Counted from the stretch's first letter, positions 31,155 through 40,100 are shown. The stretch is 64,000 nucleotides of DNA from Microbacterium arborescens (GCF_030369635.1 NZ_CP128474.1:1922001-1986000), one strand, 5' to 3'. Notes: a model not told the origin generated them from the letters alone. Program-made: numbers and translations.

Positions 31155-32176
31155 CCCGTCTGCCCCGCGGGCCAGACCGCGACGACGACCTTCCCGGATG
31201 CCTCCGAGTCCTTCGCCGTCGCGAACGCCTCGACGATGTCGTCGGCGTCCACGACGTGGGTGATCACCTGTTCGATCTCGGGGCGCTCATCGAGCAGCCG
31301 GACGGCCTCGTCGATCTCATCCTTGAATCGGAATGTGCCGACGTAGACCACTTCCTTGGAGATGAACGGCGCCAAGTTGACCGGTCGCGGTTCGTTGGGA
31401 ACCATGCCCACCTGCACGACGCGCCCGGCCGGGCGCACCGCGCGCAGCGCCGCGGACACCGACGCCGCGACTCCCGAGCACTCCAGCACGACGTCGTAGG
31501 CGTCGGCCGGCGGCTGCTCGCTCGTCACGTCGAACGTCGTCGTCGCACCGAGTCGTCGTGCCCGCTCGAGGGGCCCGGCTAGCACGTCGGTGGCGTGCAC
31601 CTCCCCCGCGCCGGCGGCGATCGCTGCGGCCACCGCAAGCAGTCCGATCGGACCGGCTCCGGTCACGAGCACACGCGCCCCCGCGACATCGCCCGCTTTG
31701 CCGAGCCCGTGCAGAGCCACCGCGAGCGGTTCCGCCAGCACGGCGCGACGGATCGGCAGGGACGTCGGCAGCGGTCGCACCATGGCGCGATCGGCGACGA
31801 TCAGCTCGGCGAGCGCGCCCTGCGTGTGCGGCGTCGTCGAGGCGCTGCCGAGGTAGGCGCCGCCCGGCCAGAGGTGGGGATCGTCCGCGATCGCCTCGAC
31901 CTTTCGGCCGAAGGTGGCGGGGTGAAGTGCCACCGGCGTGCCGGACTCCCACTCACCCGAGGGGTCGAGGTCGATCCGGCCGCTGAGCTCGTGACCCGGG
32001 ATGAGCGGCTCCCGCACGACGAACGCGCCGTTGGCGCCCTCGTAGTAATAGTGGAGGTCCGACCCGCAGATTCCGATGTAGTCGACACGGATACGCACCT
32101 CCCCCGGGCCGGGGACGGGCTCGGCGACATCGGAGATCTCGATGTGCTGCTTGCCGTGGATGTGTGCTGCGCGCAT
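31139..32176 (-). CDS. idnD: L-idonate 5-dehydrogenase-like MDR alcohol dehydrogenase
   Basis: 345 residues from ATG 32176. A zinc-type medium-chain dehydrogenase: catalytic Zn ligands in GICGSDLHYYY and PLIPGHELSG, cofactor motif VTGAGPIGLLAVAAA. Resemblance to idonate dehydrogenases is strongest around DLHYY and SASTTPHTQGA. The usual four-cysteine structural-zinc lobe is absent: that stretch (residues about 85-115) has no Cys at all. With idnO it would take L-idonate to 5-ketogluconate and on to gluconate. Third gene of the gntP-idnO-idnD unit. Confidence 0.85.
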   Translation of the reverse strand: MRAAHIHGKQHIEISDVAEPVPGPGEVRIRVDYIGICGSDLHYYYEGANGAFVVREPLIPGHELSGRIDLDPSGEWESGTPVALHPATFGRKVEAIADDPHLWPGGAYLGSASTTPHTQGALAELIVADRAMVRPLPTSLPIRRAVLAEPLAVALHGLGKAGDVAGARVLVTGAGPIGLLAVAAAIAAGAGEVHATDVLAGPLERARRLGATTTFDVTSEQPPADAYDVVLECSGVAASVSAALRAVRPAGRVVQVGMVPNEPRPVNLAPFISKEVVYVGTFRFKDEIDEAVRLLDERPEIEQVITHVVDADDIVEAFATAKDSEASGKVVVAVWPAGQTGQPLR

Positions 32177-32190
32177 GGTGGTCCTTCCGG

Positions 32191-32958
32191 TCAGACGACG
32201 GCGGTCATGCCGCCGTCGACGAAGATGTTCTGTCCCGACACGAAGCTCGAAGCGTTCGAGCAGAGGAAGAGCAGGGCTCCGTCGAGCTCGCTGAAGTCGC
32301 CCCAGCGCTGTGCCGGCGTGCGCTGCGTGAGCCACGCGCTGAAGTCGGCGTCGTCGACGAGCGCGCGATTCATCTCGGTCGCGAAGTAGCCGGGCGACAG
32401 CGCGTTGACCTGCACGTTGTGACGGGCGAGGTCGGCCGCCATCCCCTTCGTGAGCTGCGCGACCGCCCCCTTGGTCGCGGAGTACGGTGCGATCGTCTGT
32501 CGCGCCAGCGCCGACTGCACCGAGGCGATGTTGACGATCTTGCCCGACCCGCGCTCGACCATCCCCGGCGCCACGAAACGCGCGACGTAGAACACGCCGC
32601 TGAGGTTGGCGGCGACGATCTCGTCCCAGTCGGACACAGCGAACTCCGCGAACGGAGCGCGCCGCTGGATCCCGGCGTTGTTCACGAGGATGTCGGGCAC
32701 CCCGACCTCGGCGACGATCGCCGCGACGCCCGCCTCGACGGCCGCGGCATCCGTGACATCGAAGACCGCTGACACCGGTGCGGGCGATCCCGCCTCGGCG
32801 GCTTCGCGCCGCGTGCGCTCGACCGCCTCGGCGTCACGCCCGTGCACGACGACTCGGGCGCCTTCACGGGCCAGGGCGAGCGCGAGGGAACGCCCCAGCC
32901 CTCGCGACGAGCCCGTCACGAGGGCGACGCGCCCGGTCACATCGAACAGAGAGGACAT
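32191..32958 (-). CDS. idnO: SDR oxidoreductase, probable gluconate 5-dehydrogenase
   Basis: 255 residues. Short-chain dehydrogenase with the cofactor loop TGSSRGLGRSLA, NNAG motif (ILVNNAGIQRR), catalytic Ser (NIASVQSA) and YSATK, and a late PAQRWGDFSELDGALLFL that is typical of IdnO/Ga5DH. It would reduce 5-ketogluconate to gluconate. It lies 14 bp upstream of idnD and 43 bp downstream of gntP, so one transcript is likely. Confidence 0.88.
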   Translation of the reverse strand: MSSLFDVTGRVALVTGSSRGLGRSLALALAREGARVVVHGRDAEAVERTRREAAEAGSPAPVSAVFDVTDAAAVEAGVAAIVAEVGVPDILVNNAGIQRRAPFAEFAVSDWDEIVAANLSGVFYVARFVAPGMVERGSGKIVNIASVQSALARQTIAPYSATKGAVAQLTKGMAADLARHNVQVNALSPGYFATEMNRALVDDADFSAWLTQRTPAQRWGDFSELDGALLFLCSNASSFVSGQNIFVDGGMTAVV

Positions 32959-33001
32959 CGGAACTCCTTGTCGTCCGGAAGGGAAGCAGTCGTCGGCGAA
33001 G

Positions 33002-34390
33002 TCAGATGAGCGACGCGAGCCCGAACAGACCGAGCACCAGGACGAACGCGGTCACGGATTCGATGGCCTGCTGCACGGTCCACGTCTTCAGGGTGGTCTT
33101 CACGTCCATGCCCATGAGGCGACCGACGAGCCAGAAGCCCGAGTCGTTGACGTGCCCGGCGAACACCGAGCCGGCCGCGGTGGCCAGCACGATCGCGGCC
33201 ACCTGGAGCGGGTTGAAGTCGCCTGCGACGACAGCCGGCGCGGCGAGGCCCGCGGCAGTGACGAGCGCGACGGTGGCGGAGCCCTGCGCGAGACGGATGA
33301 TGACCGCGATGACGTAGGCCGCGACGATGATCGGCAGGCCCAGGTCGGACAGCGTGTCGGCGAGCGCGTCACCGATTCCGGAGGCACGAAGGACTCCGCC
33401 GAACATTCCGCCGGCACCCGTGATGAGGATGACCGAGGCGACGGGGCCGAGGGCCGAGTCGACGACCTTCTCGAGCGCGGTGCCGTTCTCGCCGCGACGC
33501 GTGCCCAGGACGAAGGTGGCCACGATCACCGTGATGAGCAGAGCCACGAAGGAGTTGCCGAGGAGCACCAGGACCTGGACCCAGAGGTCGTCGGTCGAGA
33601 CGATGCCCTCGGTCGCGAGCGTGGTCAGTCCGGTGTTCATGAAGATCAGGAGCATCGGAAGCAGCAGGAGCAGGATCACGGTGAGCGGACGCGGCGGGTT
33701 CGCGGGCTGATCGTCGTCCCTCTCTCCGAACAGCGCGGGCACGGGCAGCGGGATCCGAGCGGCGATGAACTTGCCCCAGAGGTAGCCCGAGACGTACCAG
33801 ACGGGGAAGACGATGACGAGGCCGAGAAGCAGGACGAGACCGAGGTTCGCACCGTAGGCCTCGGTCGCGGTGACCGGTCCGGGGTGCGGCGGCAGGAAGA
33901 CGTGCATGACCGAGAACGCCGCGGCGGCGGGGATGCCGAACAGCAGGACGTTCGCCTTCGAGACGCGACGCGCGATCGCGAAAATGATCGGGAGCATCAT
34001 GACGAGCCCCGCGTCGAAGAACATCGGGAAGCCGAGGATGAGCGAGGCGATGCCGAGCGCGAACGGAGCGCGCTTCTCACCGAAGACCTCGACGAACTTG
34101 TCGGCGAGCGATTTCGCGCCGCCGGAGTGCTCGATGAGCCGCCCGAGCATGGCGCCGAGGGCGACGAGCAGGGCGACCCCGGCGAGTGTCCCGCCGAAGC
34201 CGTCGGTGAGCGTCTTCGCGATCGCCGAGACCGGCACCTGCGCGACGAACGCGGTGAGCAGCGAGACGATGATCAGCGTCAGGAAGGCGTGCACCTTGCA
34301 GACGATGATCAGGAACAGGATCAGGGCGATCGCGCCGACTGCGATGAGCAGCAGCGGTCCGGCACCCAGCGTCTGGGTCCAGTCTTCCAT
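33002..34390 (-). CDS. gntP: Gluconate permease, GntP family
   Basis: 462 residues, about 12-14 membrane helices. Family hallmarks include GGTLAGVALLVALGAMLGRLIE, GFPMFFDAGLVMMLPII, FLPPHPGPVTA and GHVNDSGFWLVGR. An H+ symporter for gluconate or similar sugar acids. First gene of the minus-strand unit gntP-idnO-idnD. The 163-bp gap to the divergent gntR contains two operator-like sites, so control by GntR is likely. Confidence 0.94.
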   Translation of the reverse strand: MEDWTQTLGAGPLLLIAVGAIALILFLIIVCKVHAFLTLIIVSLLTAFVAQVPVSAIAKTLTDGFGGTLAGVALLVALGAMLGRLIEHSGGAKSLADKFVEVFGEKRAPFALGIASLILGFPMFFDAGLVMMLPIIFAIARRVSKANVLLFGIPAAAAFSVMHVFLPPHPGPVTATEAYGANLGLVLLLGLVIVFPVWYVSGYLWGKFIAARIPLPVPALFGERDDDQPANPPRPLTVILLLLLPMLLIFMNTGLTTLATEGIVSTDDLWVQVLVLLGNSFVALLITVIVATFVLGTRRGENGTALEKVVDSALGPVASVILITGAGGMFGGVLRASGIGDALADTLSDLGLPIIVAAYVIAVIIRLAQGSATVALVTAAGLAAPAVVAGDFNPLQVAAIVLATAAGSVFAGHVNDSGFWLVGRLMGMDVKTTLKTWTVQQAIESVTAFVLVLGLFGLASLI

Positions 34391-34506
34391 CGGTATCTCC
34401 GTTGATGTCGGGAAGCGGACGCCCCGGGGCTGAACCCCGCGGATCGTCCCGCGTTAGTATTCGAGCTGCCCCGTGCCACGGCAGCGGAGCAGAGCGATCC
34501 TCGCAC

Positions 34507-34543
34507 AATGATCGTATCTTTTACAACCACTGATCGTATTTTT
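34507..34543. promoter_or_regulatory. Two GntR operator-like sites between gntP and gntR
   Basis: AATGAT-CGT-ATCTTT (34507-34521) and ACTGAT-CGT-ATTTTT (34529-34543) share TGATCGTAT and have centres 22 bp apart, two helical turns. They are imperfect versions of the perfect palindrome at 37680-37694. They lie 11 bp before the gntR start and upstream of gntP, so may serve both. Confidence 0.65.
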
Positions 34544-34553
34544 CGGAGGCGTC

Positions 34554-35249
34554 ATGGCGCAGGCATCCCACGGGTCCGTGCTCGACGCGCTCGGCCTCCG
34601 CATCGCATCGGGCGAGCTCGCGCCCGGATCGGTGTGCACCCTGGCCGACCTCGAGGCCGAGTTCGGTGTCTCTCGCACGGTCATCCGCGAAGCGGTTCGC
34701 GTGCTCGAAGCGATGGGAATGCTCTCCTCGCGCCGCCGGGTCGGTCTCACCGTGACGCCGACGAACGAATGGAGCGCGCTCGACACCCGCCTCATCGGCT
34801 GGCAGCTCGCCTCGCCCCGACGCGATCACCAGATCGTCGTGGTCAACGAGCTGCGCTCCGCGGTCGAGCCGATCGCCGCACGACTGGCCGCCCAGCGCGG
34901 CACCGACGTGCAGCGGTCCGAACTCCTGCGCCTCGCTGCGCGGCTGGAGGAGCTGGGTCGGAGCGGCGAGGGCGCATCGCCCGAGTACCTCGAGGTCGAC
35001 ATCCAGTTCCACGACCTCATCCTCGACATGAGCGGCAACCTCATGCTCGCCGCGAACAAGGCGGCGATCGCCGCGGTGATCGCGGGGCGATCAGACGTGG
35101 GACTCACTCCTGCCGTCCCGTACGAAGAGGCTCTCAACAACCACGTGCAGACAGCCGCGGCGATCGCGCGCGGCGACGCCGACGGCGCGGAACGCCACAC
35201 CCGCGGCTACGTCGACGCCGTCCTCAGCGAGGTGCGGGCGCTGGTGTGA
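34554..35249 (+). CDS. gntR: FadR-subfamily GntR transcriptional regulator
   Basis: 231 residues. N-terminal winged helix (about 10-75: LADLEAEFGVSRTVIREAVRVLEAMGML split in two helices) and a C-terminal all-helical FCD ligand domain (about 95-225) with the metal-ligand pattern D..FH (DIQFHDLIL) and two later His residues (NNHVQTA, ERHTRGY). ATG 34554 with GGAGG at 34545-34549. Most likely the gluconate-responsive repressor of the surrounding genes. Its 3' end overlaps the convergent dehydrogenase by 26 bp. Confidence 0.9.
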   Translation: MAQASHGSVLDALGLRIASGELAPGSVCTLADLEAEFGVSRTVIREAVRVLEAMGMLSSRRRVGLTVTPTNEWSALDTRLIGWQLASPRRDHQIVVVNELRSAVEPIAARLAAQRGTDVQRSELLRLAARLEELGRSGEGASPEYLEVDIQFHDLILDMSGNLMLAANKAAIAAVIAGRSDVGLTPAVPYEEALNNHVQTAAAIARGDADGAERHTRGYVDAVLSEVRALV

Positions 35250-36192
35250 CCAGCCCGTCGGGCCGACCGCCGCGAAGCGCCGTCAGAAGCGCATCGATCG
35301 ACTGATCCGTCATCCGTTGCACCGCACCGCTCGTGTGTCCTCCCGCGTGCGGCGTCGCCACCACGCCCGGGTGCCCCACGAGTGGCGAGCTGGAGGGCGG
35401 CTCCGTCTCGTAGACGTCGATCGCGACGCCGTGGAGACGACCGTCGTCGAGCGCGCGGCGTGCCGCATTCTCGTCGAGAAGTCCGCCCCGAGCGGTGTTG
35501 ACGACGATCGCGCCGGCGGGCAGCAGCGCCAGCCTCCGCTCGTCGAGCAGATGCCGGGTCTCGGGCAGCAGCGGCACATGGAGGCTGACCACGTCGCTGC
35601 GCCTGCACAGCTCGTCGATGTCGACCCGCTCGACCCCGGCCTGCGCGAACGCCTCATCGGGAAGCATCGGGTCGAACACGATCACCCTCATCCCGAGGGC
35701 CCGGGCGCGTTCGGCGACGAGCCGGCCGATCGCGCCGAAACCGACGACCCCGGCGGTCGCGCCCGTGAGCTCCTTGCCTTCGAGGCGCGGCCACTCCCCC
35801 GCGCGCACGGCTTCGTCGAGTCTCGAGATGCGCCGCGCGGCGGCCAGAATGAGACCGACCGCGAGCTCGGCGACCGCGATCGCGTTCGCACCCGGGGTCC
35901 GCGTCACGACGACACCTCGCGAGGCCGCGGCGTCCAAGTCGACCCGGTCCACCCCGACGCCGTAGCGGGCGAGCACGCGCAAGCGGGGCGCGGCCGCGAA
36001 GACGGTCTCGTCGTAGTCGTCGAGCCCGGCGATGATGCCGTCGACGTCGGCGACGAGCGGCACGAGCTCGGCCGGAGTCAGCGGCCGCCCGTGCGGGTTG
36101 AGGATCACCTCGTCGACCACCTCACGGAGACGGCCCAGCGATGCGCCGTGCGGGTCACGGCACAGCGAGGTCGGCGTCACCAGCACCTTCAT
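35224..36192 (-). CDS. D-isomer-specific 2-hydroxyacid dehydrogenase
   Basis: 322 residues. Rossmann motif GVVGFGAIGRLVAERA (about 148-163), catalytic Arg (NTARGGLLDE), Glu (DVYETEPP) and His (ATPHAGGHT) are in place. In this locus a role as 2-ketogluconate or related ketoacid reductase is plausible, feeding gluconate to GntK; a phosphoglycerate-dehydrogenase-like role cannot be excluded. Its start overlaps the gntK stop by 4 bp, so it is the second gene of a gntK operon. Confidence 0.88.
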   Translation of the reverse strand: MKVLVTPTSLCRDPHGASLGRLREVVDEVILNPHGRPLTPAELVPLVADVDGIIAGLDDYDETVFAAAPRLRVLARYGVGVDRVDLDAAASRGVVVTRTPGANAIAVAELAVGLILAAARRISRLDEAVRAGEWPRLEGKELTGATAGVVGFGAIGRLVAERARALGMRVIVFDPMLPDEAFAQAGVERVDIDELCRRSDVVSLHVPLLPETRHLLDERRLALLPAGAIVVNTARGGLLDENAARRALDDGRLHGVAIDVYETEPPSSSPLVGHPGVVATPHAGGHTSGAVQRMTDQSIDALLTALRGGRPDGLVTPAPAPR

Positions 36193-37631
36193 CGTGCCGC
36201 CCCCTGCGAGCCGGGCACGGTGCGCTGGTACTGATCGAGATAGCGGGCGAACCCCTCGTCGTAGCGATCGCGGTGCTGCTCGCGGGGAGTGATCGTGCGG
36301 ACCTCGACGTCGTCGAAGGCAGGATGCCGCAGGTCGAGCCCGCTTGCGAGCATGCCCATGCGCACCGCACCGACGATCGAGGTGTGCTGCTGCGCCGACA
36401 CCTCCATCTCGACCCCGAAGACGTCGGCGGTCAGCTGCGTCCAGAACGGCGACGACAGGACTCCACCGGAGAGGATGATCCGACGCGGCGTGCCGCCGAG
36501 CGCGGTGAGCTCCTTGTAGCAGTGGTAGAGCGAGTAGACGATGCCCTCGAGGACCGACTGGTACATGTCCACCCGCGAGTGCGCCGGCGCGAGGTCGACG
36601 AATCCGCCGCGGCGCTGATCCTGCCAGCCCGGGCTCCGCTCGCCGAACAGGAAGGGCAGGAAGACCGGGAGGTCGACGCGGTCGGTCGACAGCGACGGCT
36701 CGATGTCGAGGTAATCCGTCGACGCCCCGAAGAGTCGATCACGCGCCCAGTCGACGCAGTTGCCGCATCCTGAGGTCGCGGCGCCGCTCAGAGCCCCGAG
36801 CGGCGAACGGTACGACCAGGTGCTGAGGGTGGGAGAGAACGCCGGATGGCGCGACGCGACGCGGAGAGCACCACTCGTCCCCATCGAGAAGGTCATCTCG
36901 CCGGGCTCGGTCGCGAGGTCGCCGATCTGATTCAAGCCGCCGTCCGGGCCGGGCGTCAGCACCGGGGTGCCTGCGGCGAGCCCGAGGAGAACCGCAGCCT
37001 CGGCCGACAGTGGCGCCGTGGCGGTCGTCGCGTGCAGCTCGGGCAGTCGTACCCGACCGAGGTCGAACCGGTCGATGACCTCGCGGTCCCACGTCGCGTC
37101 CGTGGCCGAGAGCAGGCCGCTGCCGGAGGCCAGCGAGTCGTTCGTCCAGACCTCACCCGTCATCCGGGCGAAGATGAGGCTGGCCTGGTCGAGGGCGACG
37201 AGACCGTCGATGTCGAGCCCCTGCGACCGGAGGTGCTGGAGCTTGAACACGGGGTAGATGGCGTTCACCATGCAGCCGGTGCGCTCGTAGAACCACCACG
37301 TGAAATCGTCGTCGGCACGCAGGGCGGCGCTGAGATCCTGCGCTCCGGTGTACGGCCACTCCATCACCGGCGTGACTGCGGAGAGGTCGCCGGAGCGCAG
37401 CGTCAGGCCGTGCCACGTGCCGCTGAGCACGATGAGGTCGATCCGTTGCCCCGCCGCGGCTTCGCGGCCGAGGGCCATGAGCTGGATGTAGATCGCGTCC
37501 CCGTCGCGGACCGCGGAATCGGGTCCGTCGACTTCGAACCGGCGACTGCGGACGGCGACGGCACCGGTGTCCGTGTCGAAGAGCATGGTCTTCGCCGAGG
37601 TGGTGCTGGCTTCGAGAGCGAGGATCTTCAT
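36189..37631 (-). CDS. gntK: FGGY-family gluconate kinase
   Basis: 480 residues from ATG 37631. Sugar kinase of the actin/Hsp70 fold: phosphate-1 motif LEASTTSAKTMLFD at the start, sugar-binding region (PVMEWPYTGAQD), adenosine loop GDLATEPGEMTFSMGTSGALR and ILSGGVLSSPFWTQL. This is the large Bacillus-type GntK, not the small P-loop kinase of E. coli. It would phosphorylate gluconate to 6-phosphogluconate, the substrate of the nearby gnd. Divergent from eda across a perfect palindrome. Confidence 0.88.
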   Translation of the reverse strand: MKILALEASTTSAKTMLFDTDTGAVAVRSRRFEVDGPDSAVRDGDAIYIQLMALGREAAAGQRIDLIVLSGTWHGLTLRSGDLSAVTPVMEWPYTGAQDLSAALRADDDFTWWFYERTGCMVNAIYPVFKLQHLRSQGLDIDGLVALDQASLIFARMTGEVWTNDSLASGSGLLSATDATWDREVIDRFDLGRVRLPELHATTATAPLSAEAAVLLGLAAGTPVLTPGPDGGLNQIGDLATEPGEMTFSMGTSGALRVASRHPAFSPTLSTWSYRSPLGALSGAATSGCGNCVDWARDRLFGASTDYLDIEPSLSTDRVDLPVFLPFLFGERSPGWQDQRRGGFVDLAPAHSRVDMYQSVLEGIVYSLYHCYKELTALGGTPRRIILSGGVLSSPFWTQLTADVFGVEMEVSAQQHTSIVGAVRMGMLASGLDLRHPAFDDVEVRTITPREQHRDRYDEGFARYLDQYQRTVPGSQGAAR

Positions 37632-37679
37632 AGGGGCCCATCTTCGGGTGTCCGGCGGGCGGCAGCGTCGCCGAGTCCC

Positions 37680-37694
37680 AATGATATGATCATT
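37680..37694. promoter_or_regulatory. Perfect palindromic operator AATGAT-ATG-ATCATT
   Basis: Six-base arms around a 3-nt spacer, midway in the 96-bp gap between the divergent gntK (start 37631) and eda (start 37728). It matches the two imperfect sites before gntR at 9-12 of 12 arm positions, giving a consensus for the local GntR. Confidence 0.72.
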
Positions 37695-37727
37695 CGGCCG
37701 ACGATGGACACCCCGAGGAGAAACATC

Positions 37728-38390
37728 ATGGTCGCTGTTCTCGATCAGATCGCCCGCCACCGCCTCGTTCCGGTCGTCGTCGCCGATTCCGTCGACCAGG
37801 GCGTCTTCATCGCCGATGCCCTCGCCGAGGGCGGGCTGCCCGTGGCCGAGATCACCTTCCGCACCCCCGCAGCGCCGGCGGCCATCAAAGCCATCGCCGA
37901 ACGGGGCGACATGATCGTCGGAGCGGGCACGATCGTCTCGCCCGCGCAGGTCGACGTGGCGGTCGCCGCGGGAGCCCGCTTCCTCGTCTCGCCCGGGTTC
38001 CACCCGGCCGTCGCCGACCGAGCCGCCGCGCTCGGGGTGCCGCTCGTTCCGGGGGCCGTGAGCGCGAGCGAGATCATGGCGGCGCTCGCCGCCGGCATCA
38101 GCACCGTGAAGTTCTTCCCCGCCGAGACATCGGGCGGTCTGCCCGCACTCCGCGCGCTCGCAGGCCCCTTCGGAGATCTGCGATTCGTGCCGACCGGCGG
38201 AATCGACGCGACGAACCTCGACGCCTACCTCGCGCACCCGCAGGTCACCGCCGTCGGCGGCTCGTGGATGCTGCCGCGGTCGGCCGTCGAAGCTCGCGAT
38301 GCCGCCACCATCATCCGAGCGACATCCGACGCCGTCACACGTGTCGCGGCCTTCTCGCAAGCCGCTCCGGCCGGCCTGCCGAACGGATAA
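37728..38390 (+). CDS. eda: KDPG/KHG aldolase (2-dehydro-3-deoxy-phosphogluconate aldolase)
   Basis: 220 residues from ATG 37728 with GAGGAG at 37715-37720. A Schiff-base aldolase: VAEITFRTPAA (Glu), IVGAGTI, and the lysine motif STVKFFPAE; RFVPTGGID is the phosphate site. It cleaves KDPG to pyruvate and glyceraldehyde 3-phosphate. No edd (6-phosphogluconate dehydratase) is in the window, so its substrate here may come from elsewhere or be a different keto-deoxy acid. Upstream of gnd but separated by a hairpin. Confidence 0.93.
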   Translation: MVAVLDQIARHRLVPVVVADSVDQGVFIADALAEGGLPVAEITFRTPAAPAAIKAIAERGDMIVGAGTIVSPAQVDVAVAAGARFLVSPGFHPAVADRAAALGVPLVPGAVSASEIMAALAAGISTVKFFPAETSGGLPALRALAGPFGDLRFVPTGGIDATNLDAYLAHPQVTAVGGSWMLPRSAVEARDAATIIRATSDAVTRVAAFSQAAPAGLPNG

Positions 38391-38394
38391 AGTG

Positions 38395-38417
38395 GCGAGA
38401 GAGCCGGGCTCTCTCGC
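38395..38417 (+). terminator. Hairpin after eda
   Basis: GCGAGAGAGCC (38395-38405) and GGCTCTCTCGC (38407-38417) are perfect 11-base arms. It begins 4 nt after the eda stop and ends 40 nt before gnd, a likely terminator or attenuator. Confidence 0.75.
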
Positions 38418-38457
38418 AGTCTGGCCATTCCACCCGCACGCGAACCTGGAGCTACGC

Positions 38458-40050
38458 ATGGCGTCGACCCCCTCACCGACAGGACCCTCGACCGATCAGG
38501 ATCAGGCGCCGCACGAAGCGGCCACGGTCCACGAGGGCGCCCCGCGTCCCGAGGAAGTCGACCGACCGACCCCCGACGAGAGCAGCGCTCCCGCCGAGGC
38601 GGGCTCCGGCTCCGCGAACATCGGTGTCGTCGGGCTGGCGGTCATGGGCTCGAACCTCGCCCGCAACCTCGCGAGCCGCGAAGGCAACACGGTCGCCGTG
38701 TTCAACCGGTCGCGCTCGAAGACCGACGAGCTCGTCGAGACCCACCCCGAGGCGGGCTTCATCCCCGCGTTCTCGTACGAGGAGTTCGCAGCGAACCTGC
38801 AGAAGCCCCGCACCGCGATCATCATGGTCAAGGCCGGTCGGCCCACCGACGCCGTGATCGACGAGCTCATGCGGGTGTTCGAGCCGGGCGACATCATCGT
38901 CGACGGCGGCAACTCGCTGTTCACCGACACCATCCGTCGCGAGAAGGCCGTCCGCGAGGCCGGCTTCAACTTCGTCGGCATGGGCGTCTCCGGCGGCGAG
39001 GAGGGCGCTCTGCTCGGTCCCTCTCTCATGCCCGGCGGCCCCGACGAGTCGTGGGTGACCCTCGGCCCGATCCTGAAGTCGATCGCCGCCGTCGCCGAGG
39101 GCGAGCCCTGCGTGACGCACGTCGGCCACGACGGCGCGGGCCACTTCGTGAAGATGGTGCACAACGGCATCGAGTACGCCGACATGCAGCTCATCGCCGA
39201 GGCCTACGATCTCATCCGCCGAGGCACGGGCAAGTCGCCCGCCGAGATCGCCGACATCTTCGCCGAGTGGAACCGCGGCGAGCTCGAGTCGTACCTCATC
39301 GAGATCACCGCCGAGGTGCTGCGTCAGACGGATGCCGCGACGGGTCGGCCGCTCGTCGACGTGATCGTCGACCAGGCGGGCGCCAAGGGCACCGGAGCGT
39401 GGACCGTGCAGACCGCGCTCGATCTGGGCGTTCCCGTCTCGGGAATCGCGGAGGCCGTCTTCGCGCGGTCGCTGTCGAGCCACCGTGAGCAGCGCGACGT
39501 CTCGGGCTCGCTGCCCGGCCCCGACGACGCCTCCTTCACGGTCGACGACGCGGACGCCTTCATCGAGCAGGTGCGCCTGGCGCTCTACGCCTCGAAGATC
39601 GTCGCGTACTCGCAGGGCTTCGACGAGATCCGGGCTGGAGCGGCCCAGTACGGCTGGAACATCGACCTCGGCGCCGTGTCGAAGATCTGGCGCGGCGGCT
39701 GCATCATCCGCGCGCAGTTCCTCAACCGCATCGCCGACGCATACGCGACCGGTGACGAGCTCCCCGTCCTGCTGACCGCGCCGTACTTCGTCGAGGCCCT
39801 CGGCCGCGCCCAGGAGGCCTGGCGCCACGTCGTGCAGGCCGCGGCCGGCGCCGGCATCCCGGCCCCCGCCTTCAGCTCGTCGCTGTCGTACTACGACGGC
39901 CTGCGTGCGGAGCGCCTGCCGGCCGCTCTCATCCAGGGCCAGCGCGACTTCTTCGGTGCGCACACCTACAAGCGCATCGACAAGGACGGCACCTTCCACA
40001 CCCTGTGGTCGGGCGATCGCTCCGAGGTCGAGGCCGAAGACACGCACTGA
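38458..40050 (+). CDS. gndA: 6-phosphogluconate dehydrogenase (decarboxylating), N-terminally extended
   Basis: 530 residues from ATG 38458 (GGAG 7 nt upstream). Family members are about 470-485 residues; the first 54 here are a low-complexity Pro/Glu/Thr/Ser stretch before the NADP-binding NIGVVGLAVMGSNLARNLA. The catalytic domain has DGGNSLFTDT, GMGVSGGEEGALLGPS, KMVHNGIEYADMQL (catalytic Lys, His) and GTGAWTVQTALDLGVP. Converts 6-phosphogluconate to ribulose 5-phosphate with NADPH production. The ribosome site supports the long start; no ATG exists nearer the domain. Confidence 0.95.
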   Translation: MASTPSPTGPSTDQDQAPHEAATVHEGAPRPEEVDRPTPDESSAPAEAGSGSANIGVVGLAVMGSNLARNLASREGNTVAVFNRSRSKTDELVETHPEAGFIPAFSYEEFAANLQKPRTAIIMVKAGRPTDAVIDELMRVFEPGDIIVDGGNSLFTDTIRREKAVREAGFNFVGMGVSGGEEGALLGPSLMPGGPDESWVTLGPILKSIAAVAEGEPCVTHVGHDGAGHFVKMVHNGIEYADMQLIAEAYDLIRRGTGKSPAEIADIFAEWNRGELESYLIEITAEVLRQTDAATGRPLVDVIVDQAGAKGTGAWTVQTALDLGVPVSGIAEAVFARSLSSHREQRDVSGSLPGPDDASFTVDDADAFIEQVRLALYASKIVAYSQGFDEIRAGAAQYGWNIDLGAVSKIWRGGCIIRAQFLNRIADAYATGDELPVLLTAPYFVEALGRAQEAWRHVVQAAAGAGIPAPAFSSSLSYYDGLRAERLPAALIQGQRDFFGAHTYKRIDKDGTFHTLWSGDRSEVEAEDTH

Positions 40051-40070
40051 CCTCATCGCACCGATGATCG

Positions 40071-40100
40071 GGCCCCGGCGAGCATCGCTCCGCCGGGGCC
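40071..40100. terminator. Bidirectional terminator between gnd and corA
   Basis: GGCCCCGGCG (40071-40080) pairs with CGCCGGGGCC (40091-40100) over a 10-nt loop, followed on the plus strand by TTCGTCG. The flanking genes converge. Confidence 0.85.
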
